A stretch of DNA of 64,000 bases from Camarhynchus parvulus (lineage: Eukaryota > Chordata > Aves > Passeriformes > Thraupidae), in contig NC_044585.1 of assembly GCF_901933205.1 (NCBI RefSeq), positions 7,812,001 to 7,876,000 on the forward strand, given 5' to 3'. Position numbers and translations under genes: made by a program. Below the pieces are notes generated by a model, which ran no database searches, was not told where the DNA came from, and saw nothing but the letters and a program-made list of their open reading frames with translations. Shown here one piece after another: positions 11,001 through 25,200 of this stretch. Each line of letters starts with the position of its first letter. Positions within the stretch are counted from its first letter, which is position 1.

Positions 11001-14000
11001 TAATTGCTTCCATATGCTGACACGGGGTGATTTTGCTGGTCTGAGGAGTCATAAAGGAGGGGGTGGGAGGTGCAGCCCCTCTACCCAGCCCAGCCCTCCT
11101 GCCAGGCTGCTGTGTGGGGAGCAGGGGCTCCTGTCCCAGTTCACCTCCCAGCCAGGCTGTGAGGAAGGAATTGCCTCCCTCTGTTCTGAGTGGGCAAAGG
11201 AGAGGGAATTTTAATAAGAAAGAGAAGGAGTTCAAGTCTATCTGTAATAGTCAGATATTGAGGATTTATGCTATTATAGGTAATAGCAGTGTGAATGGTA
11301 GCTCTTATGATGCTTTTTTTCCTTCTTCAGAGGAACTGTCTTTTTCATCTGATATCATGGGTGAGAGAAGGTGAGAGTTAATAACAATAGCTTAATTTTA
11401 CTTGACTGTATATACTCTATTTAGCTCCTGAAATTGTTTCAGGACAGGATGTTATTATCTTTATCCTTGCTTTAAACCACAGAAATGGAGCTCGAGAGAC
11501 AAAAGCCCCGTGTTCCTCTCCCATAATGTCTTTAGTAGGCTGTATTCCTCACCTCTGCAGCAGTGAGCCCAAATGCTTCCTGTGATCCTGTGTGGTAAAA
11601 ATCTGTTGGAAGAATTCCTCATTTGCATCCTGTCTGCATTTACTGTCTGTTATCTTAAATATCTCTAAATTTTTTTTTCTTCTCCTCCAGAGATTCTTTT
11701 GTACCTACTTCACCTCAGTAAAGTTTCCCCACCCCTCTCACAGCTGTATTTCTGCATGGCTGCTCTCCCTGGGGTGGCAGCCCTGGGAAGGGGATGCTCC
11801 ATGGCTGGGATTTCCATGGCATGGGCAGCTCTGGGGAGGCTCTGAGCTCCTCTTACCTCACCTGGGAAAAGCCTGCAGAGCACGCTGCCTGCTGTCAGGC
11901 CTTGCTAATGCTGTGCCTTGCTTGGCTAGGGATGCCTAAATCCTGTTGGGCTCAGTCATCTATTTAATGATGCTTTTGCTTGCCTTTAAAATGTTGTGAG
12001 TGTGCAGCCACTGTTCTCACTGCTCACTGTGTCCTGGTGCAGGGTGTTTAGGGGTGAGTAAAAGTCACAATCTTTTCAGTTTTATTGGGTGCAAGTGTTA
12101 AAAATTTTCCTTGGGTAGAAGTTGCTTCTGTTTCCAAGTGTCTTGTAGGTTGTGCTCAATTTATTCTTATATTTGTTAAAGCAATGCATTTCATTTTAAT
12201 CCCTCAGTGCATATTATTAATCAGCTAATGCTTCAAAGAAAAAAAATATTAAAAATTCACAAATGAACAAGAAAGAACCCTCACCCACCCACCTTGGGAA
12301 ACCTGAAGGTTAAGACTGTAAGTATGGTTTTGTGTTCTCAGCCTGGAAAGTGAGGGGAAAGCCAGTAACAACTGATTCAGAGAAGGTATATTTGGCAGTC
12401 TGCAACTTGCAGACCTCTCCTAATAAAGGCTGGCAGGGTGTGCAAATGGAGCTTAACACATGGTCATGATAAACAGGTGCTGAGACATTTCTGCAGCATT
12501 TCTTCCACTAATATTTTGTCTCTTTAAAGCAATCGTCAGGAAGTTGTGTCATCTTAATTACAGAATCTGGGAGTGAGCTATTTACTAGTAGCTGTGTAAC
12601 TTGTTAATAAAGGCTTCCCTGCAGTGGGATTTTGGCTCTCTGTGTACCAGCAGCAGGCTAAGCACTGAGGGAGGCTGGCAAAATCACAATGATACATAAT
12701 TTACACTGGGTCAAGTTACTGTTCATGGCAAGTAGATGAGCTGGACAAGTGTTAAACAGGGCTTCACCTTCACTGCTGTCCATGCCTATGAGGGGAAATT
12801 TATTCCCAGAATGGATGAGGCTTAACTAATTACTGCACAGTTGTATGTCCTGATGTCTTTGGGTCACCAGACCAACTTTGCACGAGCCAAATCAGAAGTG
12901 GGTTCAAAGAGAGAAGAATATAATAGTCAAAAGGATCGGCTTGACTGCCTGGAATCGTTTTTGCAAAGAGGAAGGTAGAACTGGAAGTTAGATGAAAGGA
13001 AAACAGGAAAGATGGGAATGGCTCTGTTAGAGCGAGTGTGTAATAAGGACTGAATTATTCTTAACACAGAGAATTTTTGCATGCACCTTATACTATTGCT
13101 AACCTTTTGTTGTCCTTCATCTGATTTGCTGATTTAATTTCACTTCTGCAAATGAAGCAAGGAGCCTCAATTTATTGAGGGGGCTGTGAGAGCCTTTGGA
13201 AGGGCATGTATTGAATTTCAGAAAGCATTTTACAAGAAGGTAGCCTGCCACAGTCTTGTGCTGTAGGACTTCCTTTGGAAGCATATATTTCTCCCCCATA
13301 AGTCTTTTGAACAGTTTAATACCACACATGTTTCAAGAGAATGAAATCAATAACAATCTGTACCTTTCTAACCTGAAATGCAAGCTCTGCACGGCAGGAG
13401 ATCAAGCTATGCAATTAACTGTTGTCCTTTCAAAGGAATTCTGACAGATATTTATAGTTTACTGTATTCCATTTTCCTGCCATTGGAATATAACAGTGCA
13501 ACTGAATGCAGCTGACTGGAACTATGAAATAATTATAGCAATAACTATTTCCTTCTCTACTGGGGAAATCTTGTAAAGGGCTGCATGTGGGAACTGCTGA
13601 TGTTCTTGCCCCTCGAAATCTGGTCCTTACCTTCAGTTTATCATGCATCCCTGGCTAAGTCACCCAAGAGAGAGTTTTTGTTCCATTACCTTCAGCTTTT
13701 TCTGAAGTCATGTTCTGAATCTCACATTCATCTTGATGTGGAATGAATCAACACTGTAGAAATAAATACACTTTAAAAAGCTTTCTATATTTGTGCATGG
13801 ACAGTGTATGAAGTAGAAAGACCTCTCTGTAGTAAAATAAGTCATATCTTTGTGTGGGAGTTTGGAGCAGTCTATTAAGAGGAAACTATGCAATATTACC
13901 AGAAGTGAATAGATTGGCATTTGACTGCTAAGCACTTTGCAAATTTTGATATAAAGGCACTTATTTTATACCCTGAGCTGTCACTGTAACTTATGTGCTC

Positions 14001-15104
14001 GTGCTGGTGACTTAGTAGCATAATGACAGGCCATTGTTACTGAGCTAATTAGTTTTAAGCAATCTTTCCTAACAGTATGCTTGGGGATGACATTCATTTG
14101 CTGCAAACTTATGAGACGTTGATGCATCAGGAAAGTAGTGATGCTGAATCTTTGTGGTACCTCTCTTGTTGGCTGAGTATAAGTGTCTTATCAGGGGACA
14201 GTTGCTGTGTTGGACACTTTAGATGCCTCTTGCCACTAGTAATACCCTCAGCTATTTAGCTAAAGGCTGTAAACTTCCAGCTTTAGGGCTGTAAACCTGC
14301 AGAGGAGCGCTGTAGCTTCCAGCATATGGTGGGATTTAATCATTGCTTTGCCACATGGCCATTTTCTGTCTCTCTGGTTGAATGTCTGCAGATGCTTCCC
14401 AGGACTTTGCAAACCAGGATCAGATACATCTGGTGCTTTGGGGAGCAGTGTGGAAGGGGATTGTGGTGTCATTTAAAAAACCCAGAAGTTCAGAGTAGGA
14501 TAAGTAGAAGTGGAAAAGTCTCTTCACAGAAAGTGTTGGAATGTTCACCAAGGTATAGTCAAGTGTCCAGATGCCCTCTACCTCTACCCACGTGGACTGG
14601 GCATGAAATGAACCCCTCCTTCCAACATGAAAAGAATGAGAATAGGGAAGAGAAACTGTTCTCACTTTATTCTCACAGGTGGCACCGACAGCTTGTGGCT
14701 GTTGAGTAATACTGTATTGTGCAGCTGCCTTAGAAACTGGTGGTACTGAGTCATTCTCAGGTAATAATTTTGTTTTGGAGTCCCCCCAACTTGTATTAAG
14801 ATGGTAGATAAGTGGTGGTACTGTAACACAAGGATAAATTCAACCATCAGCCTCTCCCAAGTTTGCATTTCCTGGAAGTGTTATAAATGTGAAGTCCACT
14901 AGAAGGAAAGAAGTGAAGGAAATGGAGAACATCCTCTAAATTAACCAGATCTGGGAGCTCCCCATGTTTTTCCATAAAGGGCTCTGGAATGCAGCTGCCT
15001 GACCCTCTGATGTAGTAAAGCCTGAGTCTGCACCCCAACCTGTGTGACTGAGCTTCTGGAAGTTTGTGCACAGAGGGCACATTTGGGGTTTCTGCACAGG
15101 GAGC

Positions 15105-15118
15105 TGTGTGTGTGTGTG
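15105..15118 (+). repeat. Short (TG)n microsatellite
   Basis: Seven TG units. This is a simple repeat only. Confidence 0.8.
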
Positions 15119-15303
15119 CAGATCAATACCAGAGCTGAGAACTCTCCTCCTGAGAGGCCTGCAACAAGCAGTACATTATTTATGTGCTCCTCTCCTCTTT
15201 CCTGTGCATTATGTAAATACTAATCAAGGTGAAATTGGACTTGGTTTATTTTCACAATATCCAAGCAGAAATCATTCTAATGGTCTTCTAGAGGGGTCCT
15301 GAG

Positions 15304-15349
15304 GTTTTCTAAGGCTTGGGCTTGGGTTTTCTAAGGCATGGGCTTAAGG
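15304..15349 (+). repeat. 22-bp direct duplication
   Basis: GTTTTCTAAGGC followed by TTGGGCTTGG is repeated once, with small changes, from 15326. The second copy ends CATGGGCTTAAGG. It is a local duplication with no element attached. Confidence 0.75.
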
Positions 15350-18182
15350 CAGGGTCCCTGTGTAGGCTCATAGCTGACTGTTGGAATCCCAAGAGCTGGT
15401 GCTCTGTTGTTCCCAAGCCTTGCCCTCTCCTTTGCCTACAACAGGAATGTGAAAAAGACCATTCCCTGTCCAGCCACTGCCCTCTGACCACAGCTGATGG
15501 TACTCATTCTGATAAGCAGCAGCTTTTATTCCATTTATCCAACATTTTGTTAGCTTTACATCTTCTACCCCACATCCTTGAGTTTTTCACTTTGTGTTTA
15601 TGACTCTCTCCGTGAGTTTTTTTTCCCCAGTTCAGCTGGGAGCAGGGGATTTCTCTGGGAATGTTTCACAGCTTTCAATTTGTTTTGTGGTTTCAGCAGT
15701 CTGGCGTTGGCTGTTTGTATTTACTTACTTACAGCACTGCTGTATTTTTTCACCTGTCTGTAGATCTGGGGAAAAAAGGTGCTTTGCTGGCAGTGTTGCC
15801 AACCAAAGTCTCTTGTTCTTCTGTGGTGAGAGCTGGGGCACTGCAAGGCTGCCATGGTGTGCATGGGTGTGCCTGCTGAGCAGGGCAGCTATTAGTTCTG
15901 TGCATGATGATGGTTTCTGTGATGTGCATGACTTTCTCTGTTGGGAAATGAACTGTGAACACCTACTCATTTTTCATAGGCCAAATTACAGTGCTGTTTC
16001 TGCTCTCTGAATTGCCTACACCTCAAAAAGAACGTCCCTAGGATCCTTAAGTGCAATAGTAATGAAATAGCTGGGGCTGAGCAGCTCTTCTGTTAGCAGA
16101 AGCCACCTCTATAAATTTAGCCATTTGCTTTCTGCCTGGCAGACTTCTGATGCACTTGATGTACTTCTTCACCCTTTTATTTTTTTTACACTTGAGGTAG
16201 CCTTTGTGTGCTTGTTGCTCAAGCTTTAACTGTGATTAAACCAAAGGAAGAGATTTTGGAGTCAGTGAAATATTGCTTAGACTTCTGTGTCACTCTGAAA
16301 AGCTCAAAGGCAGCAGCTTAGAGAAAGCAAATTAAAGTAGACATTACTATTTTTTTCTTGAGGGAAGGGGGAAAACATTATCAGTAGCATTGCTGCTAAA
16401 ATAAATAATACAAATTTAGACCTTGGAAACAAAGGAGCACAACTCTCAAAGAATTCATTCCCAAGTTGGAATTCATATGCTTCCACACTTGCATCTTTAG
16501 ATGATCATTAAATTCTGTTTGTGCTTTCTAGTCTAAGAGTTCCCCAGTGGTATTTAACAGCTCAAATATTTGTGCATGAGGGTTTTTTTATTTCCTTCTC
16601 TAGTTTTGGGGTTATTCCTGATTTGGTCTAGCAAGGAAAAAAAAAAAGAGATGCTTAGAGGAGCTTTTGACTCTTGAGGTAGCAGGACATGGCCAGTAAT
16701 AAACTTGTAGTGGAGCAGAGCCCAGCAATGGAGGAGACAGGGCCCTTGATGGAATGGGAGCTGTGGGATCTGTCTCATCAAGCAACTGTCAGAGCTGCCT
16801 TCCAGCTCCAGGCTGACCATGGGGAATTCATGCCAGTGCATTACCCAGGGAATCAGGTGTGTGTCTGCATACAAAGATGGTTTCAGTCTCTCTCTGATTT
16901 TCCTAATGTTACATCTCAGCCTGTGTGTATACACAGCTGTGTTTTGTTGACTTCAGAAAATAAAAATCCATTTTTCCTCAGTATTCTGAGGTTTGGCCGC
17001 TGTGGTCAAAACTGTGGAAAGTTTTCCTTAAAATCAAGCTTTCCAATGCAGCAGGACAGAACGAATACTGCCAGACAGTCAATTTGAGCTTCAGAGCTGT
17101 GCAGGTACTTAGAAGTGCAATCCATCAGGTGCTCTGATCTACAAGTCTGGCTGAAATCTTGCAGCCGTCAGCATGACATTGCTCCCAGTCACATCAAGTG
17201 TGACGAATTGCTAATAGATGTTTTGAGAGGAGAACTTAAATTAGCTTCCCAAAATTCACCTCAAGAATACAGGGTCTGTCTGCAGCTTGGATGTTAAGGT
17301 ATGATTTTAGCCTATTTTAAAAAGTCACTAACAGCAGTGTTGTTTGGTTTTTTATTCCACCCCCTCGCCCCCCAAAGCTGCCATTTTAACTCGTGTTTAG
17401 CTGGCTGTTAAACAATCCTGTGTTCTGCTAGAGCAGACAAACTGTGCTGGCAGGTGACTAAGATCAGAAGGAAAACTAGATACGTTTCTTTCTTCTTGGT
17501 GGCTGTGGCTTTCAGTTCAGAGCAGAGGCAGGCGTGTCAGGCATGTAATGTGGGTGCTATAGGGTGTGTGTAGGTCTCACGTCAGCTCCCATTAACTTCG
17601 CTTGTACACAGAGTTCAAAGTAAACTGCCATGTGATCAGCAGCATGAACTCAAGCATTTGGTCATCCTGAGCAGGGAAAAAGAGCTTGTTCTGGTTCTGG
17701 ACTCCTCCTGAGAGGGCAAAGGATGTTCATAATGTTCTTCCTCAAAGCAGAAAGAATTCGAATCGGCATCTGCTGAGGGCAGAGTTCTTCACTGAGACAA
17801 AGTTGCTCAGCTTTATGCTGAGTATCTGCCCCTGAAAAATAAATGGGGATGAAAAGGGTGATCATCCAAAAAGTAGAATGAATGTGGAAAAGCGAATTTC
17901 CAGAGAGGGTGGGTGTAGGGATTTAGCTGTGCTGCTGCTAATGGGTTGCTCATGGCCCAGCCTTGGGTTCCAAGCAAGTGTGCCCAAAAGTCTGAGTGTC
18001 CATTACATGTCAGTCATTTCCTTGCCTCAGTTGTCTTTTCCCCCTCATTTGGATTGCCAGTTCAGCAGGCAGCAGCTGCAGGGGACAGTAGCATGGAGTG
18101 CTGGAACCCACTTTTAAGTACCTGTTTTATGCTTTGCGAGAGCAGCTGGAGAGAAGGGATAAATTACTATAAATTGCCGGTC

Positions 18183-18204
18183 TATGCAAAAAGGTGTTTG
18201 CATA
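18183..18204. other. Inverted octamer-like half-sites
   Basis: TATGCAAA and TTTGCATA form a perfect 8-bp inverted repeat around a 6-base spacer. Each arm resembles a POU octamer half. It is embedded in AT-rich unique sequence with ATAAATTA words on both sides. Function is unknown. Confidence 0.4.
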
Positions 18205-19220
18205 AATTATTGGAGAGGCCACTTGAACTTGTTGAGCAGTGCTCCCACCAGCATTAAGAGGTCACTTAACCCTCTGTGCAGCCCTGCAGCAGAGCCCAGT
18301 CATGCATTGCAGAATTCAACGAGTTCCACCATTTTTCTTCTGAGCACTGCCCAGAACTGATGCAAAGTGACATCTGACAGCACAGGCAAAGCAGTGACAA
18401 TGCTCTGAGACACTAATAATAGCTGTAGAGCTAGAGCAGTTTCCCTCTATCCTTATTTTTTATTAGATTCTCCCCCCTTTGGTGAGGAAATGTTGTCATC
18501 CCTGGCACAGTTTATCCTTGGAAACCACCTTTGCTGAGCCATTTAATCACAAGGCTGGCTGCACAGTGGAGTCAATGTGCTAGGAATGCTCCCACCATAA
18601 TCTCTTTAAAGAACAGCTGATACCTCATTGAGAACTTTGAAAAAAACCCACATTGCTCTTGGGTGATCCTTGGCAGAAGTTAGGAGCAGTGAGGGGTGCT
18701 GGGGGAGAGGCTGAATCATCCCTGGAACAGCGTGGCAGCAAACACCCCTAGAAAAGCAGGCTGCAAATCCTGTGCAGGCTCCTTCTCTTCCCCCCTCCAT
18801 TTCCTTTGTTACTAAGGAGATTTACATTGAAACAAGCTCGGCAGGAATCCTCAGGTTCCTTGCAATGAGATCTTAATATTGCTACTCATTTATAATTAGT
18901 AAAAGAGAGAGGATATTAGAAAGGCTTCCTGTGAGGGATTCTTGGGGCCAAGTTAGAGTAAAAAGGGAAAAATTATAAGTAGCCCTCAAAACCTCAATTG
19001 TGTGACTGTGGTCAATTTGATGGGAACCCAAAGGCAGCCCCAGGGGCAGAGCAGTAATGTGAGTTGCTTCACTAGGACAGAAGTAGATCAATCTTTGTTA
19101 TTGTTTTTGTATTTTTGTTTCATGATCTCCTGCTGTAGTTGTTTGTTCCTTGCACTCTTGCCGATTTCTGAAGGTTATTTATCTTCTTATCTATTTATCT
19201 GTTATTTATCTTTTGTTTAA

Positions 19221-19280
19221 CTGTTGGAGTCAATGCTCTTAAAGGCCTTTTCCAACCTAAACAGTTCTGTGATTTTATGA
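19221..19280 (+). mobile_element. CR1 LINE 3'-end fragment
   Basis: The sequence runs GTTGGAGTCAATGCTCTTAAAGG, then CCTTTTCCAACCTAAACAG and TTCTGTGATTTTATGA. This is the typical 3' end of avian CR1 elements (TTAAAGGTCNTTTCCAACC... then ATTCTATG-type octamers). Only about 60 bases are recognisable and no reverse transcriptase sequence is present, so it is a dead 5'-truncated copy. The plus-strand orientation is clear from the terminal octamers. Confidence 0.8.
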
Positions 19281-22200
19281 TATCACCCTGTACTGAAGTC
19301 AGCTGCAAGGCTGCAAAGAGCAAATGAGGTTCCAGGATGCCTGGATTTATTCAGAGTCAGGTGTTTTTAACCAGTGCTCCATGGATAGGGAAGACAAGGG
19401 ACACTGATTTTTATTTTTTGAGTGCTGGAATTACAGGAAGGCATGGATGCCTAAGGAGGACCTTAAGGAAGAGTTTAGGCACCTAAATCCTAAAGGATAA
19501 TCCTGACTGCTCCCACCTACTTCTGTAAGCAGCTGAGTATCACCACCAAGACAGTTCCTTAGATACTTAGAGCTCTCCTCTGCATGCCCAGAATTATCCA
19601 AGTCTTGTTGATGCTGAACTGCTCCAATCTGATCTCCCTCCTAAGCCTGTCAAGATTAGCAGGCTGGGCTTTCTCCTGCCTCCTGAGGCTGTGCTGGTGG
19701 CACAGGCAGAGCACAGACAGCTGCTAGGGACATTCCAGAGCAGGGGAAGAGTCAGGGGCAGCCTGCTGCTGCTGTAAAATAGCACTGAATATTCAGTGGC
19801 AAACAAGGAGTTGTTGTACCAGCAGCGGGGGTTTGTCCAGTCCTGTGTGCTCCTCTGCTGCAGCGCTCTTGGCAGACTTTTCATCTTTGCTTTGCAGGAG
19901 CCTCATCTCTCCCATCTTCCTGACATCCCTGTTGTCATTTCCCTCTACCTCTGACATCTTTGTGCACCTCTGCCATTTTCCTGTTGTCTTCACAGAAATC
20001 CTACATTCAGCTGTGTCATAGCTTCTGCTTTCTCCTGTGTCCTCCGGCTGTTGCTTGGAGGGATAAAACCTGATGGCTTGAGAGTGGGCTGTTGGGAGCA
20101 TATCTGTGCTGGGCAATGTGATATCCTGTGTGTGTTAGAGAAGTCCTGCATGCAAGGGAGGGCTGAGCAGTTTTCCAGTGCCATCTGTCTGAGTCCACGT
20201 GGCCATGGGAGGTCTGGAGTTTCTTTAAAACTAAAGCAGTCTAAAGTAATTTTGATGCAGGGCAGAAATTGGCAGAATTTAGTCCATATGGTGGGCAACA
20301 TGGAAAATGCTTTGAGAATGGAATTGTTGGAGATTATTCAGTGTGAAGGTGAATGGAAAGAAAGCACAGAGAAGGGAGGAATTGGTAGGATCCTGTAAAA
20401 GAGCAGCTGAAATCTTAGAATGATAGTTTCCTCCCACTTCAGCCCCCATCTCATCTGCTGGTGTCTTAGTGTGTATTCAGCAAGCTAACAGCATCAGGTC
20501 CTCTTTCACCTTGGCAGCACCAGTGGTGATAGATACTATTATCCACCTCTATGGTTACTGGTTCTTTTTGCCAAGTGTTCCACACCAGTATTTTTTTCCC
20601 ATGTTGATTATGCAGAATCTTCTGACCTTTAGAAATATGGCACTTCTGAGTGCTGCAGTGGAAACCAGCCCTTCCCTTTACATCTCTCCTCAACTCCCTG
20701 AGCATTGCTATAAAACACACTTTTTTTTTTCTTTTCCTCCCTTCCAATATATTATATTCTTGTAGACTTAACCCTCAGGAAATCAACATCTGGTAGCAAT
20801 TATTATTCTTAAGCCGAGGTGGCTGAATCTCCTGCTTTACAGCAGTGAAGGTCTAGAATTCCTTCAGCATGGGGAGTCCATCAGCAAAGGCAGAAGCTTT
20901 CAGTGAGATGAGGACATTGGCACACTTCCCAGCACCTGTTGGTAGCACAAAGGGGTATGTTACAGGCTGGGCTGTACAATCCCAGGGTAAAGAAACACCA
21001 TGAGGCCATTAAACACCCACTTTAAATTGCACCTTTGATCAAATTCCTCACCAAAGGCAGCATTGCTGTGCAGTCCTGTGTTCCTGCTTTGCAGATTACA
21101 TCCCCAGATGTACAGCTCTCAGGAGACCAGAGGGGAAGGAATGTGTCATGCACACAATAGAGCTGGAAAAACCTTCTGTCTTAATGGTGTCCCATCAAAT
21201 CTTATCTGATAACCTCTCCTTTTGAAAGTATGTGGAAAGCCAAAAATAAGAACAAAGCAAACCATAGACACAGACTTGCCCTGACCTGTCTTCTGGGCTG
21301 TATCTCTGTGGAGCTCTCCTTGCTTGCTCTGCTTGTCTTGCTGTGACCTCTCTCTCTCATCTTGCTATCAAACTCACTTGCTGGTGTGAGAAGCTCCCCC
21401 TCCCTTCCTCCTTTCCAGCCTCTCCTGTTTGTAACAGCCTCCTCATGCTTGTCTGCCTTATCCACTTTGTCTAATATTTTCAGCAGAGATTAGAAATATC
21501 TTTTCTTCTGACTCTCAAAGTTCTGAATTCCTCTATCTTCCTGCCACTGCTTATCTTGCTGCTGTATTTTTAAACTCTAATACACTCCAGGATATGGTTG
21601 TCATCAGGGACACTTGAACAAAGTAAAAGTAGCGTAGCAACCTTCCAAAATTCTCAGCAGAAGTGCTTTGTCAAAATAAGAAAGTTCAAGGCGAAAAAAT
21701 CTATATCTGTATTTTTTTGTTGTTGAATGGTGACAACATATGATAGCAGAATGATTTTGGAGCATGTTAACTGCATTCAACCTCTGCCTGGGATATCCAC
21801 AGCTGCTTTTGTGGTAAAATCTGTTCTGCTCTGACCCATCATGTGTTGTATCACTTGTAGTTTGAGGTCTCTGTGGTACTGAGATGCTTGCAGCAGCTCA
21901 TTACCAGCAGTGTGGAAGGCAAAGGATTGCTGCTAGCCCAGTCTTTCAGACTGCACAGAGGAGGTGCTCAAGCAGAGGAGGAACCATGGCTTGTAGCTGG
22001 TATCAGACCAGGGAAATGAGCTCTGACTTCCCCATCCCAGCCAACAGCAAAGGCTGTGGGCCATCCTTCCTCTCCTCTGGGTTTCCCTTCAAAGATGAGG
22101 TGTGAGGTTCTCATCTGGGTGCTCCCTACCAGTGAATCCCTTGAATGCTTTGAGCTTAATGAAAAAGCCCTGAAACACCTCAGTTTGCAGAGTTTAAAGA

Positions 22201-25200
22201 AAGAAGTACCAGACCTCACTGTCCCTCAGCTGAGGAGGTTGCAAGCAGTTTGTGCTACAGGCTATTGCAAGTGTTACCCTAAAACCTTGGGCTGACACCC
22301 ATGTGGCTTCGGAAGCTCTTACTGAACATAGACCCAGGTGCTCTCCATTTAAAACTTTCTGGTTGGTCCATAAGAGACCTTTGTGTGTTTTACCTCAAAT
22401 GAGGGCCTGTCAGGCATTGTGGGAGTAGTAAATAACAATTTCCTTTATTACTGCTGCCCACTTGGGATCATGAGTTGCTATATTCAGAACAAGGTCATTT
22501 TCCTTCTCTTTGGTTTGCTGCATTATACCTGCCCTGAAGACAGCTCTGAGATGCATATCTACCTTTTGAAACCATGCCCTTGCAGTGTCTGATGTTCATT
22601 TTCACATTGCAGTGCCCACAGCTGTTTTCAGGGATTTTTCTAGGACTGGAGCATTAGCAGTGTGCAGCACAGTGTCTGCACTCTAAGTTGTTTACAAAAC
22701 CATTTTACTGTCTCTCCCCTTTATGTCTTGTGCTCGTTGTGAGTTCATCTCTCTCCTCATTTCAGGAGGCATTATTACCTTCTTTATGGAAGTGAAATAC
22801 TTAAAAATGTGAAACTTGGCTGTTAGAGAATGGCAATGAGGTTGTGTCTCTGTGGGCACCTAAAGAGCACCTCCCTTCCTCAGGGGGGAGGATGCCCAGT
22901 GCCTGCTCCAAAACTGGCAGCTCCTAATCAAGCAAGGGCCAAGCTTCCACCTGATGTTAACCCTGCAGCTCCAGTGAGACAATTCAACAAATCCCTTCTA
23001 ATGCTGTGTCTATTTACTAGGAAATTAATTACTTCTTTTTTCTTTTTTTTTTTTCCTAACTGGTTTTATTTTAGGGATAGTAAGTTGTTGCTTTGCCATA
23101 GTGGGGGGGAAATCAAAAGAAGAGGCACATGATTTCTGCTTCTTCTGAAATCACAGTTTTGTTATGCTGAATAGCTGCAAACTATTTGCATTACAATGTA
23201 CTGTAAATAAGAGATGCCACCGACTGAAGTGTAAACTGAGCAAAATGTGGGGAGCTCTCAGCACAACGGAATTTAAATGGTTTAAGGTGAGATTGGACAG
23301 AAGTCCAAGGTGAGAACACAGGGTGCTGGGTTTTGGGTCTCACATAAACCCTGTGGTCAGCAAAAATCCTTACCCTAAGATGCCCAGATGATCTTAATTT
23401 TCAGTGTAAGTAATGTAATGTGTGTGGTATAGGTGCCAAAACCGTCAGGCAAAGAGGATGGGAGGGAATATGAAACCCTGCAGAACAGGATTAGGCAGGA
23501 TTAAAGTCTAAAATGATCATGCTGCACCATGTAGCAGATATTGCCACAGCCAGCTCAGTAAAACTCAGTGGGACACTTGACACTGCACATTTTCAAGCAG
23601 CAAGTCTTAAATCTATATTCATGTGGAATCTTCTGCTCTCAGTCTGGTGGGAACAGGAGCACGGCACAGCTTCAGGTGCTGGCTCAGGGGAATAAAGCAC
23701 AGGCTGCTGCCTGGCAGGGACAGATCTCTGCTAGGAAAATGGAAAGTAACTGAATGATGTATGTAATTATGTTTGTTTGCAGGGCTGTGTAATTTCTACA
23801 AGCCCACTGAGAATCCCTTAAACCTGAGATTAAAACCAGCTATAGATATATTTTTAACAGTTGTCTATATATAATTATATGTACGTACATAGCAGTTGGT
23901 GTAATGGTGTAATACCTGCCAGTTCAACAATCCAAAGCACATAAACATTTACCTTTATAAATTAAAGCACACATTTAAATGCTTTGCTGGACAGGGAAGT
24001 ACTTAAGCATTTTGCTTGAATGTTGGGCTGAGTCAGGTCAGAATGAAATTGAGTTCTTCCCATCTCGCTGTTGGTATGAAACTGCTCACCTTAGAGCTGA
24101 CCAGCGTCAAAAAGCTGTTCCAGAAATGTGTTCTTGCATCAGCACTGTGTGTCTGTGGTGCTGCTGGAGCTTTGGCAGAGTGGGAGGACCAGGATGCAGA
24201 ATCTGTGTGGCAGAGCTGGTTGCAGTCTGGAGCTCTTAACCTGCTGTTCTTCAGCCTTTGCATCAAACAGATTTTTGAACTGCTGCAGACTCCAACCTCT
24301 GCCAGCCCCTAACCATGAGGTAACCCTTTGCTAGGCCCAATATGAGTCATAGATGGGGAGGATATCTCTGGTTTCCAATTAAAAAGAAAGAAATGGTGAA
24401 GCTCGTAATTGTGAGCAAAAGGTCTCTGTGCAGTAATGGGAACCAGCTGGTGTGGCAGGCCACTGCAGGCTCAAACCTTTGTTCAAAACGTGGCCCCACC
24501 ATTATCACGGTTGGAAAGAGTCCTTGGTGCTGACACAGTAATGACAGCTTCATGTTTTAGACACATCTAATGGCACTAAGTCCTGATCTTAGCCGGCGTT
24601 TATCAAGATAAGTGAGCCAGTCAGGCAAGAGCATGGTGGGCTGACTGCACTCCTTTTGATAACGACGTGCACGTTTCCTCTCTTGGAAGAATAATGAACA
24701 GAATATGACTGTCAAAATATTTCTCTCTGGAGAGATTCCAAAATAACTGACACTTACATGAGCTCAGTGCCATCAGCACCGTGAGCTTCCTCACAAACCT
24801 GGGAGAAGTGGAGCTGTGACCAAGAGATGTGAGGATTTATCCTCAAAGCCTGGGAGAATTGTTTTCTCACAACTCCCTGTTGTTCTCACTTGCAATTGGA
24901 CCTCTCTTGGGAATAGCTTCACTTTCATGGACACTGAATGAGATAGTCCCTTAAAAGGACAATCCTGGTGATTTCAATGAGGTTGGTTCCCATGTAGCAT
25001 TGTCTTACTCTTGCTTTATCTGGAATTTTCGCTAGAATTATCCAATCCAGCAGAGAGTCAGGCCCTGCAAGTTCGACTTTATAATTCTGGGATTTTCCTT
25101 TCTAATCTGGCTGGGAAATAGCTCAGCTAATGACTTGTCTGCAGAATGGAGTGCACACACAGACTGATGCAGAGCTTAATGTGCTTGTCTGGTGCAGACA

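Larger units (their letters stand above)
7011..19220. other. Gene-free 5' flank of FBRSL1, first part
   Basis: I recognise no exon on either strand; open frames are short or lack family similarity. Composition is ordinary mixed sequence with few CpGs. It includes T-runs (10921-10931), a short TG repeat at 15105, and a 22-bp duplication at 15304. There are inverted repeats at 8044 and 18183, and an AT-rich unique stretch at 7965-8165 with an octamer word that may be regulatory. Otherwise I see nothing that can be supported. Confidence 0.6.
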
